Below are positions 36,125 to 47,180 of a stretch of 64,000 bases of DNA, in pieces; positions within the stretch are counted from its first letter, which is position 1; every line of letters starts with the position of its first letter. The notes beneath the pieces were generated by a model. It was given only the letters and a program-made list of their open reading frames with translations, did no database searches and was not told the origin of the DNA. Made by a program: the position numbers and the translations under genes. This stretch comes from Leptotrichia sp. oral taxon 218 (GTDB taxonomy: Bacteria; Fusobacteriota; Fusobacteriia; Fusobacteriales; Leptotrichiaceae), in contig NZ_CP072377.1 in the NCBI RefSeq assembly GCF_018128225.1, positions 1,178,001-1,242,000 of the forward strand. Reading direction: 5' to 3'.

Positions 36125-36457
36125 TTAAAGACCTGCTGGATCATAAAATATAATTCTCTTATCATAATCTATTGCTATATTGCCCCCTTCGTTCATAGAT
36201 AAAGTTGAATTTTTATAATATCCAAGTATTGTTACTCTTATATTTCTACATCTTAATCCATTAATTCTACATAATTTGAAATTCATAACAGTTCTCGTAC
36301 CTCCTCCTCCGTGTACCTCTTCTCCCATCGTATACCTTCTTATAACCTTTCCTCCTTCACAATATCCCTTTTCAACTGTAATCTGAGGATAACCAAGTCC
36401 AAATGAAAAGCTCAAATTTCCTAAAGCTAATGACAAAAGAATTACAATTGTTTTCAT
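36125..36457 (-). CDS. Small secreted protein of unknown function
   Basis: Protein of 110 aa. Residues 1 to about 18 form a signal peptide (MKTIVILLSLALGNLSFS). The mature part has four cysteines and a Gly-rich HGGGGTRT stretch, then beta-rich sequence. No family recognised. The start is ATG 36457; an in-frame GTG upstream belongs to the SD AAAGGTG. It is a lone gene between the MATE exporter and an AlbA_2 regulator. Likely periplasmic or exported, disulfide-bonded. Confidence 0.6.
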   Translation of the reverse strand: MKTIVILLSLALGNLSFSFGLGYPQITVEKGYCEGGKVIRRYTMGEEVHGGGGTRTVMNFKLCRINGLRCRNIRVTILGYYKNSTLSMNEGGNIAIDYDKRIIFYDPAGL

Positions 36458-36605
36458 AAAAATCAGCACCTTTCTTAATATATTTTTCGATTTTATATTA
36501 TTTTACATCACTATTCTTTTTTTTGATTAGAATATAATCTGATTAATAAAAATTTATACTTTATATATACGACAAAAATATTTACATCGGTTTTTTGTAG
36601 TTTTT

Positions 36606-37859
36606 TTAGTTTTTATGATACTTAGTTCCTCTTCCATTTCCAATAGTTACAATATATTTTTTCTCAACCAAAGATTTCAATAATTTCAAATTTTTGTCCT
36701 TTTTAAATCCTGTTATTTCTGTTATTTCTTTATTCGATAAAATATTTCCATCTTTTAATGTTTCAAATACAATTTTTTCATCTTTAGACAAAAATATTTT
36801 ATTAAAAATTGTAAAAAGTGTGATTTTTATTGAGTTTTCATTAATTTCATAAATAGGTTTTGTGCTATAATTTCTGTAAATTTCATTTATTCTTCTTATT
36901 CCTGTTCCAAACATTTCTATATACTTCAATCTAAAAAAAACATTTCCTAAAATAGGATTTCTAAGTTGTGAAATTTGTCCGTTTAAATATTCTTTTTCAG
37001 TTATTCCCGAAGGTAATCCTCCTGGAGAAACAACTTCAATTCTATTCTCAAACATTGATATTCTTATATTTGAATTTATATCCCAAGTTCTATGAATTAT
37101 CGCATTTGCAATCACTTCTCTGAAAGCTTTTTCTGGTATTAGTTCTTTTTCAATTCTTTCAAACCCCCGTATTTCTTCATACTTATAGTATCTTTCAAAT
37201 ACTTCTATAGTTTTATGAAATTGAGAAAAAATAGACATATTGATAAATGTATTTCGGTCAAGAATCTCATTTATATCCTTACCAAATCTCGCAATATCTA
37301 TTCCTGAAAATGAATTCCTATCTGCTACAAGTGCCGCAGCATTATTATAACCTTCTTTATCATTATACAAACTCAATGTTTTAAGTAAATCTATAGAGAA
37401 ATTTTCAATTGCAAGTTTTTCCTTTAATTCTTTTTTCAATACTTCAAATTTTAAATCTTGATCATTTGATCGTAACTCTTCAAAATATCTGTTCATTCCT
37501 TCCAAAGTAAGTCTATTCAATTCTAACCTATCAACTTCAATAGTTGATGTATCATTTCTTTTATAGGCTTTTCCTTTGTATAAATACGGTTTATCAAGTC
37601 CCTCTTTAACTACAAGTGTTATAGTTCTATCCCTATTATTTTTTATAAAACTAAAATTAGGTTTTGGTACAATATTATCATTTATTTTATTTTCAAGATT
37701 TAAACACGTCTCATCCAAATCATCTATCCCTACAACTTTTCCATTATCATCAATTCCAAAAATTATTCTACCTGAACCATAATTAGCAAAAGCACTCACT
37801 GTTTTTAAAAAAGTATTTGTTATTATTAATTTTAATTCTAATTCTCTATTTTCTTTCAT
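36606..37859 (-). CDS. AlbA_2 / HATPase_c_4 putative transcriptional regulator (copy 1)
   Basis: Protein of 417 aa of the COG2865 type. The N-terminal AlbA_2 (Schlafen-like) domain has TVSAFANYGSGRIIFGIDDNG. The ATPase-like HATPase_c_4 region has FREVIANAIIHRTWD and FGTGIRRINEIY. A C-terminal winged helix follows (about 350-417, ILSNKEITEITGF). This family is often called an ATP-dependent DNA-binding regulator and is frequent in mobile and defence islands. A close paralogue lies at 48741-50012, and both are preceded upstream by an araC fragment. Confidence 0.8.
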   Translation of the reverse strand: MKENRELELKLIITNTFLKTVSAFANYGSGRIIFGIDDNGKVVGIDDLDETCLNLENKINDNIVPKPNFSFIKNNRDRTITLVVKEGLDKPYLYKGKAYKRNDTSTIEVDRLELNRLTLEGMNRYFEELRSNDQDLKFEVLKKELKEKLAIENFSIDLLKTLSLYNDKEGYNNAAALVADRNSFSGIDIARFGKDINEILDRNTFINMSIFSQFHKTIEVFERYYKYEEIRGFERIEKELIPEKAFREVIANAIIHRTWDINSNIRISMFENRIEVVSPGGLPSGITEKEYLNGQISQLRNPILGNVFFRLKYIEMFGTGIRRINEIYRNYSTKPIYEINENSIKITLFTIFNKIFLSKDEKIVFETLKDGNILSNKEITEITGFKKDKNLKLLKSLVEKKYIVTIGNGRGTKYHKN

Positions 37860-37951
37860 ACCTTTAAATCCTCCTGAAAAAATTATACCATAATTTCGTC
37901 AAAAATGCGACAAAAAAAATACGTCGGTTTTATAACGTATTTTAATATCTA

Positions 37952-38676
37952 TTACTTCTCTTTCTGATACTGCGAAACCGTTTTCCCAGTCCATTTTTTA
38001 AATGCCCGATAGAAGGACGAAAGTTCCGTATATCCAACCAAATAAGCTATTTCATCAATTGAAAGTTCCTTTGCTTCCAAATAATTGAAAGCCATTATTT
38101 TCTGAATATCTTTCACCAGCTGATTGAAACTGGTATTTTCTGCTGACAGATTTCTTTGAAGAGTCCTTCCACTTATCCCAAACTCTTCTGCTACATTTTC
38201 CAATCCAAACTGTCCACTCGGAATAAGCTGAAAAAGTTTCAAATGTCTCACGTTCCATTTCTGACAGTTTCTGTTTCAATTGCGGTTCCAAATATTCCAC
38301 CATTATATTATTCGCCATCAAAAATGGCTTTTTCAAATCTTTCATACTAAAAATTATTTCATTTTGCTTTGCTTTATTTATCGTAGCATTTATCTCCTTT
38401 ATCAATAATTCCCCATACTCAAAAGGACTTGTAACACTTACTGGAGATATTTTCTTACCAATTCCTTTATTCAATAAATTTATTAGCATAAGCTGTTCAT
38501 TTAAAACTGCAAAACGTGGCAATTCCTTTTCCCTTTGTTCAAAAAAATACTGCACTTGAACTATTTCTTCAAACTCTTTAATTTCCAAAAGCACAGGCCC
38601 TATTAATTTTTTATATTTTGCCAATCTTTTTAAGCCTTCAAGTCCATTTTTTGAAGAAAGTGCCGCAAAAAAAGTG
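37952..38676 (-). pseudogene. AraC-family regulator, 5'-truncated and frameshifted
   Basis: A frame from about 38676 encodes the middle of an Arabinose_bd-type N-terminal domain (FFAALSSKNGLEGLKRLAKY). It then changes frame at an A5 run (38231-38235; T5 on the coding strand). Removing one base there joins ERETFETF to QLIPSGQFGLENVAEEFG. The rest is a normal AraC helix-turn-helix ending GYTELSSFYRAFKKWTGKTVSQYQKEK. The first part of the gene is missing where it meets an SDR fragment. The DNA-binding half is intact and could in principle be translated from a GTG at 38251. Confidence 0.85.
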
Positions 38677-39138
38677 GGTTAGAAAGCATATTTCCTGAAT
38701 ATTGCTTTTTCATCCCTTCGGCTGTCTTCAATGCTTCTTTTTCATACGCTCCACTTTTTGCAGAATTTGCCAGTTTATCTGCAGCAATAATTCCCCATTC
38801 AGTTTTTATTCCACCTGGCTCAATAAGTGAAACATCTATTCCAAAATCAGCCACTTCCATACGTAACGCATCACTGAATACCTCAAGTGCATATTTAGTT
38901 GCATGGTACCATGCTCCAAAATAAGTTGTCAATCTTCCTCCCATCGAAGAAACATTTATAATTCTACCTGATTTTTGTTTTCTCATATGTGGAAGCACTA
39001 ATTGAACCAATCTAGCTAACCCAAATAAATTCACCTCAAACTGCATTTTCGCTTCACTTATTTCAACATCTTCTATCGCACCATAAGAACCGTACCCCGC
39101 ATTATTTATCAGAACATCAATACGCCCTTCATTTCCAA
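38630..39138 (-). pseudogene. Short-chain dehydrogenase fragment, truncated at both ends
   Basis: The open part begins at the IS91-like element (about 39138) with RIDVLINNAGYGSYG, keeps NVSSMGG and the catalytic YHATKYALEVFSDALR (Tyr-x-x-x-Lys), and reaches NMLSNP. At about 38676 it runs out of frame into the araC fragment and stops at 38630. The Rossmann TGASSGIG start and the substrate-binding C-terminus are lost. Insertion on one side and deletion on the other explain the remnant. Confidence 0.85.
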
Positions 39139-39139
39139 T

Positions 39140-40380
39140 TTATGAAATAATTTTATCAGAAAAATAAAATTTGTTGAATAGCAAATAACGACATTTAATT
39201 GACAATTCATGACATTTTTTGTTTGTTTTTCCATTTTTTAATTGGTATATAGGCTCTATCTGTCCTATTATCCACAAGTTCCCTCTTACTTGTAAGTCTA
39301 AACTTTGTTCTTCATGTGGTTTCAAATATTCCAGTATCTGGTCTCATAATATTATGAAACTCATTCTGAATATTGAACATCGGCATGTACTCTTTACTAT
39401 ACCTAAAGAATGCAGACAATTTTTCTTCTATGACAGAAACCTACTCTCAAAGCTTTCTGCCGCCGTTAATGAAATCTTTAAGTTCACCTTCCATAATATC
39501 AGTAAGAAAAATCTGAGAAAAAATAAAATATCAAAATTTTCCAAAAAATATTTCACTGACTCTGACATCGTACACTACGGGCTCATTTCAATTATACATA
39601 CCTTCGGAAGGGATCTTAAATGGAATCCACATATCCATGCCATTGTTTCTCTGGGAGGATTTACTAAAAATTTTGATTTCAGAAAAATGAGACATTTTAA
39701 TGTGGATACTATTGCCGGTCAATGGAAGTATCATGTCCTCAAAATTATTCAGAATGGAGAATATAATGACAGTAAAATTAAAATGAAAGCCTTGGACACT
39801 GTTTCAAAACTTTACAAAGAAAACAAAAGATTCTTCTTTAATGTCGGTGACAGTGACATCAACAGCACAAAGGATATTATCATATATCTTGGAAGATATC
39901 TCGACCGTTCTCCTGTTGCCGAATACAAGATTACTGAAATTGATGATGATAAAGTTACTTTCTTTTTCAATGATTTAGCTAACAATAAAAAGAAAACTTT
40001 CATTACAATGTCTGCTGAAAAATTTATCTCACAGATTCTCATTCACCTGCCTCCTAAAAACTTTAAAATGGTAAACAGGTACGGCTTTTATTCAATATAT
40101 ATTTCCGATAAACTTAAAAAGGCTATGCAGCCTCTTAAGAAAAATATTGTCGTATTAAAATATTCATTCTATCAGAGACAGATGTACATAACTTTTGGAA
40201 TGAATCCCTTTTTCTGTCCTGAATGTAAAATCAGGATGATTGTCTGGGAATTCTATTATTATCTATATCCGCCACTTAAAAAGTACCATTAATATTATTT
40301 TAATCTAACATGGTTGGATATTTTGTAATACAATTTTTTTTATTAACTATAAATAGAGGAGACGGTTGCCTCCTCTAAAA
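39140..40380 (+). mobile_element. IS91-family (HUH rolling-circle) insertion element, probably 5'-truncated
   Basis: It begins where the SDR gene is cut and contains one Y2-type transposase. About 60 bases downstream of the transposase stop there is a perfect 8-bp hairpin, TAGAGGAG (40354-40361) and CTCCTCTA (40370-40377), which could mark an element end; boundaries are approximate. Confidence 0.65.
39219..40292 (+). CDS. IS91-family transposase (N-terminal zinc domain partial)
   Basis: 357 codons. It has a zinc-binding remnant (CKSKLCSSCGFKYSS), the family core beginning HRHVLFTIPKECRQF, and the HUH metal motif in WNPHIHAIVSLGG. A tyrosine helix follows (IIYLGRYLDRSPVAEYKI), then LPPKNFKMVNRYGFYS, and a C-terminal CPEC knuckle. 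HUH transposases nick one strand with tyrosine and move by rolling circle. Relatives have about 60-80 more N-terminal residues; here a TGA lies just upstream and the apparent start is TTG, so the gene is probably 5'-truncated and inactive. Confidence 0.8.
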   Translation: MFVFPFFNWYIGSICPIIHKFPLTCKSKLCSSCGFKYSSIWSHNIMKLILNIEHRHVLFTIPKECRQFFFYDRNLLSKLSAAVNEIFKFTFHNISKKNLRKNKISKFSKKYFTDSDIVHYGLISIIHTFGRDLKWNPHIHAIVSLGGFTKNFDFRKMRHFNVDTIAGQWKYHVLKIIQNGEYNDSKIKMKALDTVSKLYKENKRFFFNVGDSDINSTKDIIIYLGRYLDRSPVAEYKITEIDDDKVTFFFNDLANNKKKTFITMSAEKFISQILIHLPPKNFKMVNRYGFYSIYISDKLKKAMQPLKKNIVVLKYSFYQRQMYITFGMNPFFCPECKIRMIVWEFYYYLYPPLKKYH

Positions 40381-40497
40381 GTCATTCAATATATTCATAA
40401 GTATATCTTTTTAATTATTAAAAATAAATTTACTTTACTTATAAACAAGAATAATATCTTGAAGGACTGGGTACTAGGAAATTTCATATTTATGTGG
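40381..40497. other. AT-rich gap before the foreign RM locus
   Basis: No gene seen. Base composition rises after about 40540, at the XRE remnant and hsdM, so the foreign segment probably begins near here. Confidence 0.4.
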
Positions 40498-40503
40498 TAT
40501 AAT
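40495..40503 (+). promoter_or_regulatory. Extended -10 promoter of RM locus 1
   Basis: TGGTATAAT with the -10 TATAAT at 40498-40503. No matching -35. It is 41 bases before the XRE remnant. Confidence 0.5.
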
Positions 40504-40543
40504 AAAACTATATTAATAAGTGAAAAACGAAAAGGAGATGCGT

Positions 40544-40770
40544 ATGAGTTTCCCTGAAGAAATAAAAAAATCAGATAGCGCTCATTTCTGACACAACAGG
40601 ATTTTGCCGATAAGATCGGTGTGACTTTTTCTACATTGAATCATTGAGAATCAGGATATGCAAAGCCAAACTTAAGAGCAATGAAGAGCATTAATGCTTT
40701 TTGCCTTAAGAACAATATTCCTTATGAAACAATCGAGGAAGCATGGATTGATTATAAAATTGAAAAATAA
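40544..40770 (+). pseudogene. XRE-family helix-turn-helix regulator, degraded
   Basis: ATG 40544 with SD AAAGGAG starts MSFPEEIKKSD, then the frame breaks. In another frame the sequence reads TQQDFADKIGVTFSTLNH, then TGA where a Trp (TGG) is expected, then ESGYAKPNLRAMKSINAFC and NNIPYETIEEAWIDYKIEK to TAA at 40768-40770. This is a Cro/CI-type regulator that normally precedes such hsdM genes; loss may leave the RM locus unregulated. Composition matches hsdM1. Confidence 0.75.
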
Positions 40771-40785
40771 AGGAGCATTACTGCT

Positions 40786-42525
40786 ATGACAGATAAAGAG
40801 TTAAAAAAACTGAAAGATACGCTATGGCACTCAGCCGATGTGCTTCGTGCGAGTGCACATTTAGCTGCAAATAAATATGGTCAGCCTATCTTGGGACTTA
40901 TTTTCCTTCGATATGCGGATATCTTATATAAACAACACAAGGAAAAAATTAAAGCAGAATACAATCGTCTCAAAGGCAGTCGTATGGAAAAGTCCATCAA
41001 AGAAATCTCTATCGAGAAATGTGGCTTCTATCTCCCTGAGTGTGCTTACTACGACTTCATTAACAATGCACCGGACGATGCAAACAAGGCTACTCTTGTA
41101 AAAAAAGCTATGGAAGCCATTGAAGATGAGAATCCTAAAATGAATGGTGTACTTCCAAAAGAAGTTTACGCACAGTTAGTACCGGAAGAAGAGCCGGAGC
41201 TTCTCTCTAATATCGTACGTATTTTCAAAGATATTCCGGAAAACAGTACAATCGATATCTTCGGTGAAATCTATGAATATTTCTTAGGTAACTTCGCACT
41301 TGCAGAAGGTAAGGATGGAGGAACATTCTATACCCCTGCAACTGTTGTTAGATATATGGTAGAAGTTTTAAATCCACAGCCGGGTGAAAAGAAGTTCTTA
41401 GATCCGGCCTGCGGTTCCGGAGGTATGTTCGTACAGGCCGCACGATACATGCATAATCACAACGCCAGTGAAAGCGAGCAAATGAAGTTCCGTTGCTATG
41501 GTGTTGAGAAAGAACCGGACACTGTAAAACTCGCTAAGATGAACCTTCTTCTTAATAATGTTCGTGGTGACATTACGCAAGCTAACTCATTTTATTCTGA
41601 TCCATATAATGCATTCGGGCAATTTGATTATGTAATGGCGAATCCGCCCTTTAATGTAGATGAAGTTGTTGTTGATAAGGTTTCTGACGATGCTCGTTTC
41701 AATACATATGGAGTGCCAAGAAACAAGAGCAAATCAACAAAGAAAAAATCTGATAAGAAAGAAACTGTACCAAACGCAAACTATTTGTGGATAGGTTACT
41801 TTGCGACTGCCTTAAATGAGCATGGTAAAGCAGCACTTGTTATGGCTAATTCTGCATCTGATGCATCCGGTTCAGAATATGAAATCAGAAAGAAAATGAT
41901 TGAAGAGAGCATCATCTCTCAGATGGTAACTCTTCCTTCTAATATGTTTTCATCAGTTACCCTTCCTGCGACTCTGTGGTTCTTTGATAAGCAGAAGCCA
42001 AACAGTAATAAGAAAAATGAAATCTTATTTATTGATGCAAGAAATGTGTTCACACAGGTAGACAGAGCACACAGAAAGTTCTCTGATGAGCAGATTAAGA
42101 ATCTTGGCGTTATTACAAAGCTTTATCATGGAGATACACAGGCTCTTGTTGATTTGATTGATGAGTATAAAACTGAGCTTGCTAATGCACCGGAAACTTC
42201 TGATGACAAAGAAGTTCTCACAAAAGTATATTGGCAGTCACAGATTGACTGGTTAACAGAAAGATTTCCAGACGGTGTATATGCTGATGTTATAGGTCTT
42301 TGCAAAGCTGCACCGATGGATGGAGAGGATGGAATTATCGATCAGGACTACTCCCTTAATGCAGGACGTTATGTTGGTGTGGTTATTGAAGACGATGGTT
42401 TAACACAGGAAGAGTTTAAGGAAGAAATGCTCTCCCTTAATTCTGCATTTATTTCTTTAAGTGTCGAGGCAAGAAAACTTGAAGAACTCATTGAAAATAA
42501 TTTGAAGGAATTGTTGGGTGAGTGA
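40786..42525 (+). CDS. hsdM: Type I restriction-modification, methylase subunit HsdM (locus 1)
   Basis: Protein of 579 aa. It has an N-terminal helical HsdM_N domain (about 10-150) and an N6-adenine methylase core, with SAM motif I DPACGSGGMF and the catalytic NPPF (DYVMANPPFNV). It methylates adenine in the site chosen by HsdS. SD AAAGGAG. GC content and codon use are clearly higher than in the surrounding genome, as in hsdS1 and hsdR1, pointing to horizontal transfer, possibly from Clostridia. It overlaps or abuts hsdS. Confidence 0.95.
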   Translation: MTDKELKKLKDTLWHSADVLRASAHLAANKYGQPILGLIFLRYADILYKQHKEKIKAEYNRLKGSRMEKSIKEISIEKCGFYLPECAYYDFINNAPDDANKATLVKKAMEAIEDENPKMNGVLPKEVYAQLVPEEEPELLSNIVRIFKDIPENSTIDIFGEIYEYFLGNFALAEGKDGGTFYTPATVVRYMVEVLNPQPGEKKFLDPACGSGGMFVQAARYMHNHNASESEQMKFRCYGVEKEPDTVKLAKMNLLLNNVRGDITQANSFYSDPYNAFGQFDYVMANPPFNVDEVVVDKVSDDARFNTYGVPRNKSKSTKKKSDKKETVPNANYLWIGYFATALNEHGKAALVMANSASDASGSEYEIRKKMIEESIISQMVTLPSNMFSSVTLPATLWFFDKQKPNSNKKNEILFIDARNVFTQVDRAHRKFSDEQIKNLGVITKLYHGDTQALVDLIDEYKTELANAPETSDDKEVLTKVYWQSQIDWLTERFPDGVYADVIGLCKAAPMDGEDGIIDQDYSLNAGRYVGVVIEDDGLTQEEFKEEMLSLNSAFISLSVEARKLEELIENNLKELLGE

Positions 42526-43726
42526 GATGAGGTATATTCAATTGGGTAATTTAGTAGAATTAAAGCAAGGAATGGCGATTAATGCAAAAAGCAATTATCT
42601 TGTGTCTAAAGAAGAGACGCCTCTTGCTTTGTTAAGAATTGCTGATATGCCCACAAAGTCAAAGGTTATATTTATGAGTGAGAACACTCCTAAAAGATTT
42701 ATTGCGTCTGAAGATGATATCATTTATACAAGAACTGGTCAAGTTGGATTAGTTTTTCGAAAGCAACAAGGTGTTGTTCATAATAACTGTTTCCGCGTTA
42801 TTCCTAATAGCGAAGAGAAACTAGATAAAGGTTATTTATACTGGTATCTAAGTCTTAATAGTATAAGAAATTTTGCGAATAGCATAGCTTCTGGTTCAGC
42901 TCAGCCAGATTTACCACATTCAACATTCAAAAAAATTAGAATTTGGCTTCCGCATATAACATCACAAAAGAAGATTGCTAAAATACTTGATCAATATGAA
43001 CTATTAATCGAAAACAACAACAAGCGTATCAAGTTGTTGGAGCAAATGGCAGAGAATCTATATAAGGAATGGTTTGTTAGATTCCGTTTTCCGGGATATG
43101 AAAATGAACACTTTATCGAGGATATTCCATCATCTTGGAGTTATGTTCAGTTAGGTGACATTGCTTCGTTTGATAGAGGCATTTCATATTCTTCAGATGA
43201 GATAAACTGTGATGATGGCATTAACCTAATTAATTTAAAAAATGTTCAGTCATATGGTGGTTTTAGACGTGATGGTACAAAGCAATATAATGGCAAATAC
43301 AAAGACTCGCAAATTGTCGTAGCTGGGGATTTAATCCTTGGCGTAACAGATATGACACAGGATAGAAGAACTGTAGGTTCTGTTGCACTAATCCCACAGC
43401 TCTCAGGAACATCTGTTATTTCTGCAGACCTTGTTAAAGTAAACCTGAAAGTGCCAAATGTATTCTTTTATTGCATGTGCCGATACGGATTTTATTCCAA
43501 ATATTTTTCTCAGTTTGCGAATGGAGCAAACGTATTGCATTTAAAACCAAATGTACTGTTAAACAAGAAAATTCTATTACCAATAGCTGAACTGATTGAA
43601 GCGTTTGCTGAAAAAGTTCAGCCTATGATAGATATTATGGATGACTTGAATTGTCAAAATGATTTACTTACAAAGCAAAGAGATTTGCTTTTACCACGCC
43701 TAATGAGCGGAAAACTTGAAGTTTAA
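42518..43726 (+). CDS. hsdS: Type I restriction-modification, specificity subunit HsdS (locus 1)
   Basis: Protein of 402 aa with two target-recognition domains: about 1-155 and 200-370. They are separated by the central conserved helix (KIAKILDQYELLIENNNKRIKLLEQ) and closed by a distal one ending QRDLLLPRLMSGKLEV. Start is GTG 42518, with AAGGA eight bases upstream, or ATG 42527; both are plausible. It overlaps the hsdM stop. Sequence specificity cannot be read from the protein. Confidence 0.93.
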   Translation: MSEMRYIQLGNLVELKQGMAINAKSNYLVSKEETPLALLRIADMPTKSKVIFMSENTPKRFIASEDDIIYTRTGQVGLVFRKQQGVVHNNCFRVIPNSEEKLDKGYLYWYLSLNSIRNFANSIASGSAQPDLPHSTFKKIRIWLPHITSQKKIAKILDQYELLIENNNKRIKLLEQMAENLYKEWFVRFRFPGYENEHFIEDIPSSWSYVQLGDIASFDRGISYSSDEINCDDGINLINLKNVQSYGGFRRDGTKQYNGKYKDSQIVVAGDLILGVTDMTQDRRTVGSVALIPQLSGTSVISADLVKVNLKVPNVFFYCMCRYGFYSKYFSQFANGANVLHLKPNVLLNKKILLPIAELIEAFAEKVQPMIDIMDDLNCQNDLLTKQRDLLLPRLMSGKLEV

Positions 43727-43738
43727 GGAGGTGTTCAT

Positions 43739-46700
43739 ATGCGTAATTTTATATCTGAAGACGATATTGAACAGGCTATACTTTCAAAATTAAAAGCTGA
43801 ACCATTTAAATATGATATCCTCATTTGTGATGCTGATCCAAGCAAGCGTGATGATTTGAATGATGGCACAGGAAGAGCTTCTAAGAAGGAATGTGTTCTT
43901 CCCTATGTTATGCTGTCTTCCCTAAAGCGTATCAATCCAACTATCGAAGAAGATAAAATTAAAGAGATAGTAAAGACGTTAAGGCAAGATTATACAGGAA
44001 CGGACATTGTAGATACCAACTACAAATTATATAGGCAAATCCGTAATAATATAAAAATCACAGTTCGTAGAAACGGCAAGGAAGATTTTGATTTTGTAAA
44101 ATTGATAGACTTTGAGCATCCAGAGAACAACACTTTCACAGCGGTATCTCAGATGTGGATTCAGGGGAAGGTCTACTACAGAAGACCGGATATTCTTATC
44201 TTTGTCAATGGTATGCCCCTTGTGTTTATTGAACTGAAAAATAGTATTGTTAAGATTGAAGAAGCCTACAACAAGAATCTGAAAGATTATATCCGAGATA
44301 TTCCGAATCTCTTTGCATTTAATCAGATTTGTGTGCTTTCAAATGGTTTGGAGACGAAGCTTGGTGCATTTAATGCAACCTATGACTATTTTTTTGAATG
44401 GCTCAAGGTTGATAGCGAAAAAGAAAAACTGGACAGAGAAGCAATTCTTGCTACGGATAATGTTAAGGATAGCTCTGTCAGATATTTTGTAGATGGTCTT
44501 CTTAACAAAGATAGATTGATTGACTATATTGAAAACTTCATTCTCTTTGAAAATCAGAGAATAAAGATTATTGCAAAGAATCACCAGTACTTAGGCGTTA
44601 ATAATCTGATGGAATCAGTCAAGAACAGAAAAGAGCTTAATGGAAAGCTTGGTGTCTTCTGGCATACACAGGGTTCAGGCAAATCCTATTCTATGGTTAT
44701 GTTTACACGTAAAATGAAGCGTAAGATTCAAGGTAATTTCTCGTTCCTCGTTATTACAGACCGTGAGGATTTGGATACTCAGATTCATAAGAACTTCGTA
44801 CGTACTGAGGTTATTGGTTCTAAAGAAGAATGCCAGCCTAAGGATAGTAAGCAGTTAAGAGATTTTCTAACTACCAATAAGGCTTTTATCTTTACTTTGA
44901 TTCATAAGTTCAGATACGATAAGACAAAGAAATATCCCGTCCTTTCTACTCGTGACGATATTATTGTCCTTGTTGATGAAGCACATAGAACGCAGTATAA
45001 GGATTTGGCAGAGAACATGAGAACTGCACTTCCGAATGCTAATTTTGTTGCATTTACCGGAACGCCACTCCTTGGCACAAAACGTCTGACAAATCAGTGG
45101 TTCGGAGATTATGTATCAGAGTATAATTTTGCACAGTCTGTTGAAGACGGCTCTACAGTACCTTTATTCTATTCCAGACGAGTTCCGGAAGTTGGGCTTG
45201 AGAATGATTTCCTTGACGATGACATTGTGGACATTATCGAAGAAGAAAATTTAAACGAGGATGAAACACGTCTGTTAGAAAACGCATCTTCTCGTATTTT
45301 AGAGGTCATCAAGCGTGATGACAGACTGGACAAGGTTGCACAGGATATTGCCTATCACTTCCCAAGACGAGGCTTTCTGGGAAAAGGTATGGTTGTATCT
45401 GTCGATAAATATACTGCTGTCAAAATGTATGATAAGGTTCAGCATTACTGGGCTATAGAAAAGCAGTATATCATGAAAGAGCGAAACACAGCTTCTACCA
45501 AAGAAAAATGTGAACAGCTCACTCGTATTCTTGCTTATATGAATAAGGTTGAAATGGCTGTTATCATTTCAGAGGAAAATGATGAAGAAGCCAAGTTTGC
45601 AAAGCAAGGTTTAAAGATATCTGAGCATCGTGCAAAGATGAAAGAAATCACACCAGATGGCAGAGATATTGAGGATAGATTCAAAGATCCTAATGATTCG
45701 TTGCAGCTCGTATTCGTTTGTGCGATGTGGCTGACAGGATTTGATGTAAAGAATCTTTCTACACTCTACTTGGACAAGCCGATGAAAGGACACACACTGA
45801 TGCAGGCAATTGCTCGTGCAAACAGAGTGTATCCAGGAAAACCTGCCGGAATCATCGTGGATTATGTCAACGTGTTTAAATACATGAAGAAAGCATTAAC
45901 AGAATATGCCACTGGTGATGACGGAACAGAATTCCCTACGAAGGATATTGACCAGCTAATAGGCTATATCGACGGTACAATCGATGAAGCAGATTCTTTC
46001 TTATTATCTTTAGATATTAATTTGGAAAAGATAATTGATGATTCAAATACTCTTGATAAGCTAGAGTTATTACGAAGTGCCTATGACACTATCGTTGCCA
46101 AAGATGATAATAAAGAGGAGTTCAAAGTTATCCTCAATACTTTGACGAATCTCTATGAAGCATCAAAGCCAGAAATCTTTGAGAAGAATTGGAGCAACGA
46201 TAAGTTTGCACCGCTTGTGTATCTGCATGGTCTTTTTTATCACACTATTGATGATGAAAAAGTCGCTCGTGCCAGACAGAAAATGAATCAGATTCTGGAT
46301 GGCAGTGTTACAGCAAGTCAAGAGTTTGTTAATTATGTACGTGAGGAACCTGCACAATACATGATAAAAGGCACAAAGGCTATTGATCTTTCTAAGATTG
46401 ATGTCGAGCTATTGAGAAAAGAAATCAAGGTTGCTAAGTATAAAGCTATTGAGATTAACGACCTTAAGGAATACATTGAGCAAGCACTCGAACACATGCT
46501 TAATAGAAACTGTACAAGAAACAAGTTCTCAGAACGTTTCAAACGCATCATTGATTCCTATAACGCAGGTGGTACTAAAAATGAGGATTATTACGAGCAA
46601 CTTGTAAAACTTCTTGAAGAACTTCGTCAGGAAGATAATCGTGCAAATATAGAAGGTCTTACAGAAGAAGAGCTGGAAATCTATGATTTGCTGATTGCTG

Positions 46701-46984
46701 GAAAGAAATTAACACAGGCCGAAGAGCAAAAAGTAAAACTCTCAGCTAAGAACCTTTATAAGAAGCTAGTCGACAATCGTAGTAGTCTTCTTGTAGTAGA
46801 TTGGTACAAGGATGAACAGCCATGTGCTAAGTTAAAACATGAGGTAGAACTATCGCTGAACGATGATTTGCCTGAAAGCTATGATAAAGCAACATTTGAT
46901 TCCAAGGTATCTCTGCTCATGAACCATTTCGTGGATATGGCAGTACAAGGATATGGTTGGATGGTGCAGCATAATAACACATAA
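43739..46984 (+). CDS. hsdR: Type I restriction-modification, endonuclease/translocase HsdR (locus 1)
   Basis: Protein of 1081 aa. It has an N-terminal PD-(D/E)xK nuclease with [20 protein letters not shown], an SF2 helicase motor with Walker [12 protein letters not shown] and motif [11 protein letters not shown], motif [15 protein letters not shown], and a C-terminal helical HsdM-binding domain. It cleaves unmodified DNA after ATP-driven translocation. SD GGAGGTG just upstream of the ATG, 12 bases after hsdS. It appears intact, so locus 1 should be active. The next 196 bases to the cupin gene hold no gene. Confidence 0.95.
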   Translation: MRNFISEDDIEQAILSKLKAEPFKYDILICDADPSKRDDLNDGTGRASKKECVLPYVMLSSLKRINPTIEEDKIKEIVKTLRQDYTGTDIVDTNYKLYRQIRNNIKITVRRNGKEDFDFVKLIDFEHPENNTFTAVSQMWIQGKVYYRRPDILIFVNGMPLVFIELKNSIVKIEEAYNKNLKDYIRDIPNLFAFNQICVLSNGLETKLGAFNATYDYFFEWLKVDSEKEKLDREAILATDNVKDSSVRYFVDGLLNKDRLIDYIENFILFENQRIKIIAKNHQYLGVNNLMESVKNRKELNGKLGVFWHTQGSGKSYSMVMFTRKMKRKIQGNFSFLVITDREDLDTQIHKNFVRTEVIGSKEECQPKDSKQLRDFLTTNKAFIFTLIHKFRYDKTKKYPVLSTRDDIIVLVDEAHRTQYKDLAENMRTALPNANFVAFTGTPLLGTKRLTNQWFGDYVSEYNFAQSVEDGSTVPLFYSRRVPEVGLENDFLDDDIVDIIEEENLNEDETRLLENASSRILEVIKRDDRLDKVAQDIAYHFPRRGFLGKGMVVSVDKYTAVKMYDKVQHYWAIEKQYIMKERNTASTKEKCEQLTRILAYMNKVEMAVIISEENDEEAKFAKQGLKISEHRAKMKEITPDGRDIEDRFKDPNDSLQLVFVCAMWLTGFDVKNLSTLYLDKPMKGHTLMQAIARANRVYPGKPAGIIVDYVNVFKYMKKALTEYATGDDGTEFPTKDIDQLIGYIDGTIDEADSFLLSLDINLEKIIDDSNTLDKLELLRSAYDTIVAKDDNKEEFKVILNTLTNLYEASKPEIFEKNWSNDKFAPLVYLHGLFYHTIDDEKVARARQKMNQILDGSVTASQEFVNYVREEPAQYMIKGTKAIDLSKIDVELLRKEIKVAKYKAIEINDLKEYIEQALEHMLNRNCTRNKFSERFKRIIDSYNAGGTKNEDYYEQLVKLLEELRQEDNRANIEGLTEEELEIYDLLIAGKKLTQAEEQKVKLSAKNLYKKLVDNRSSLLVVDWYKDEQPCAKLKHEVELSLNDDLPESYDKATFDSKVSLLMNHFVDMAVQGYGWMVQHNNT

Positions 46985-47180
46985 AAAAGGAATTTGTATT
47001 TATACTATTTTTTTATTTCTTTTTCCACCCCATATATATTATAGAGCCTTTATTCAATAATTTTTCTTCGTATTTCCACAATTTATACCAAAAGGTAACT
47101 ATATAACAAAAAAGTGCATTCTTGCTATTTGTTTCATTATGTTATAAAATAAACACATAAAAGAAAAGGAGGAATCATAT

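Noticed and set aside
39812-40042. Minus-strand frame inside the IS91-like transposase
   Set aside because: Shadow of the transposase gene; no SD, no recognisable product.
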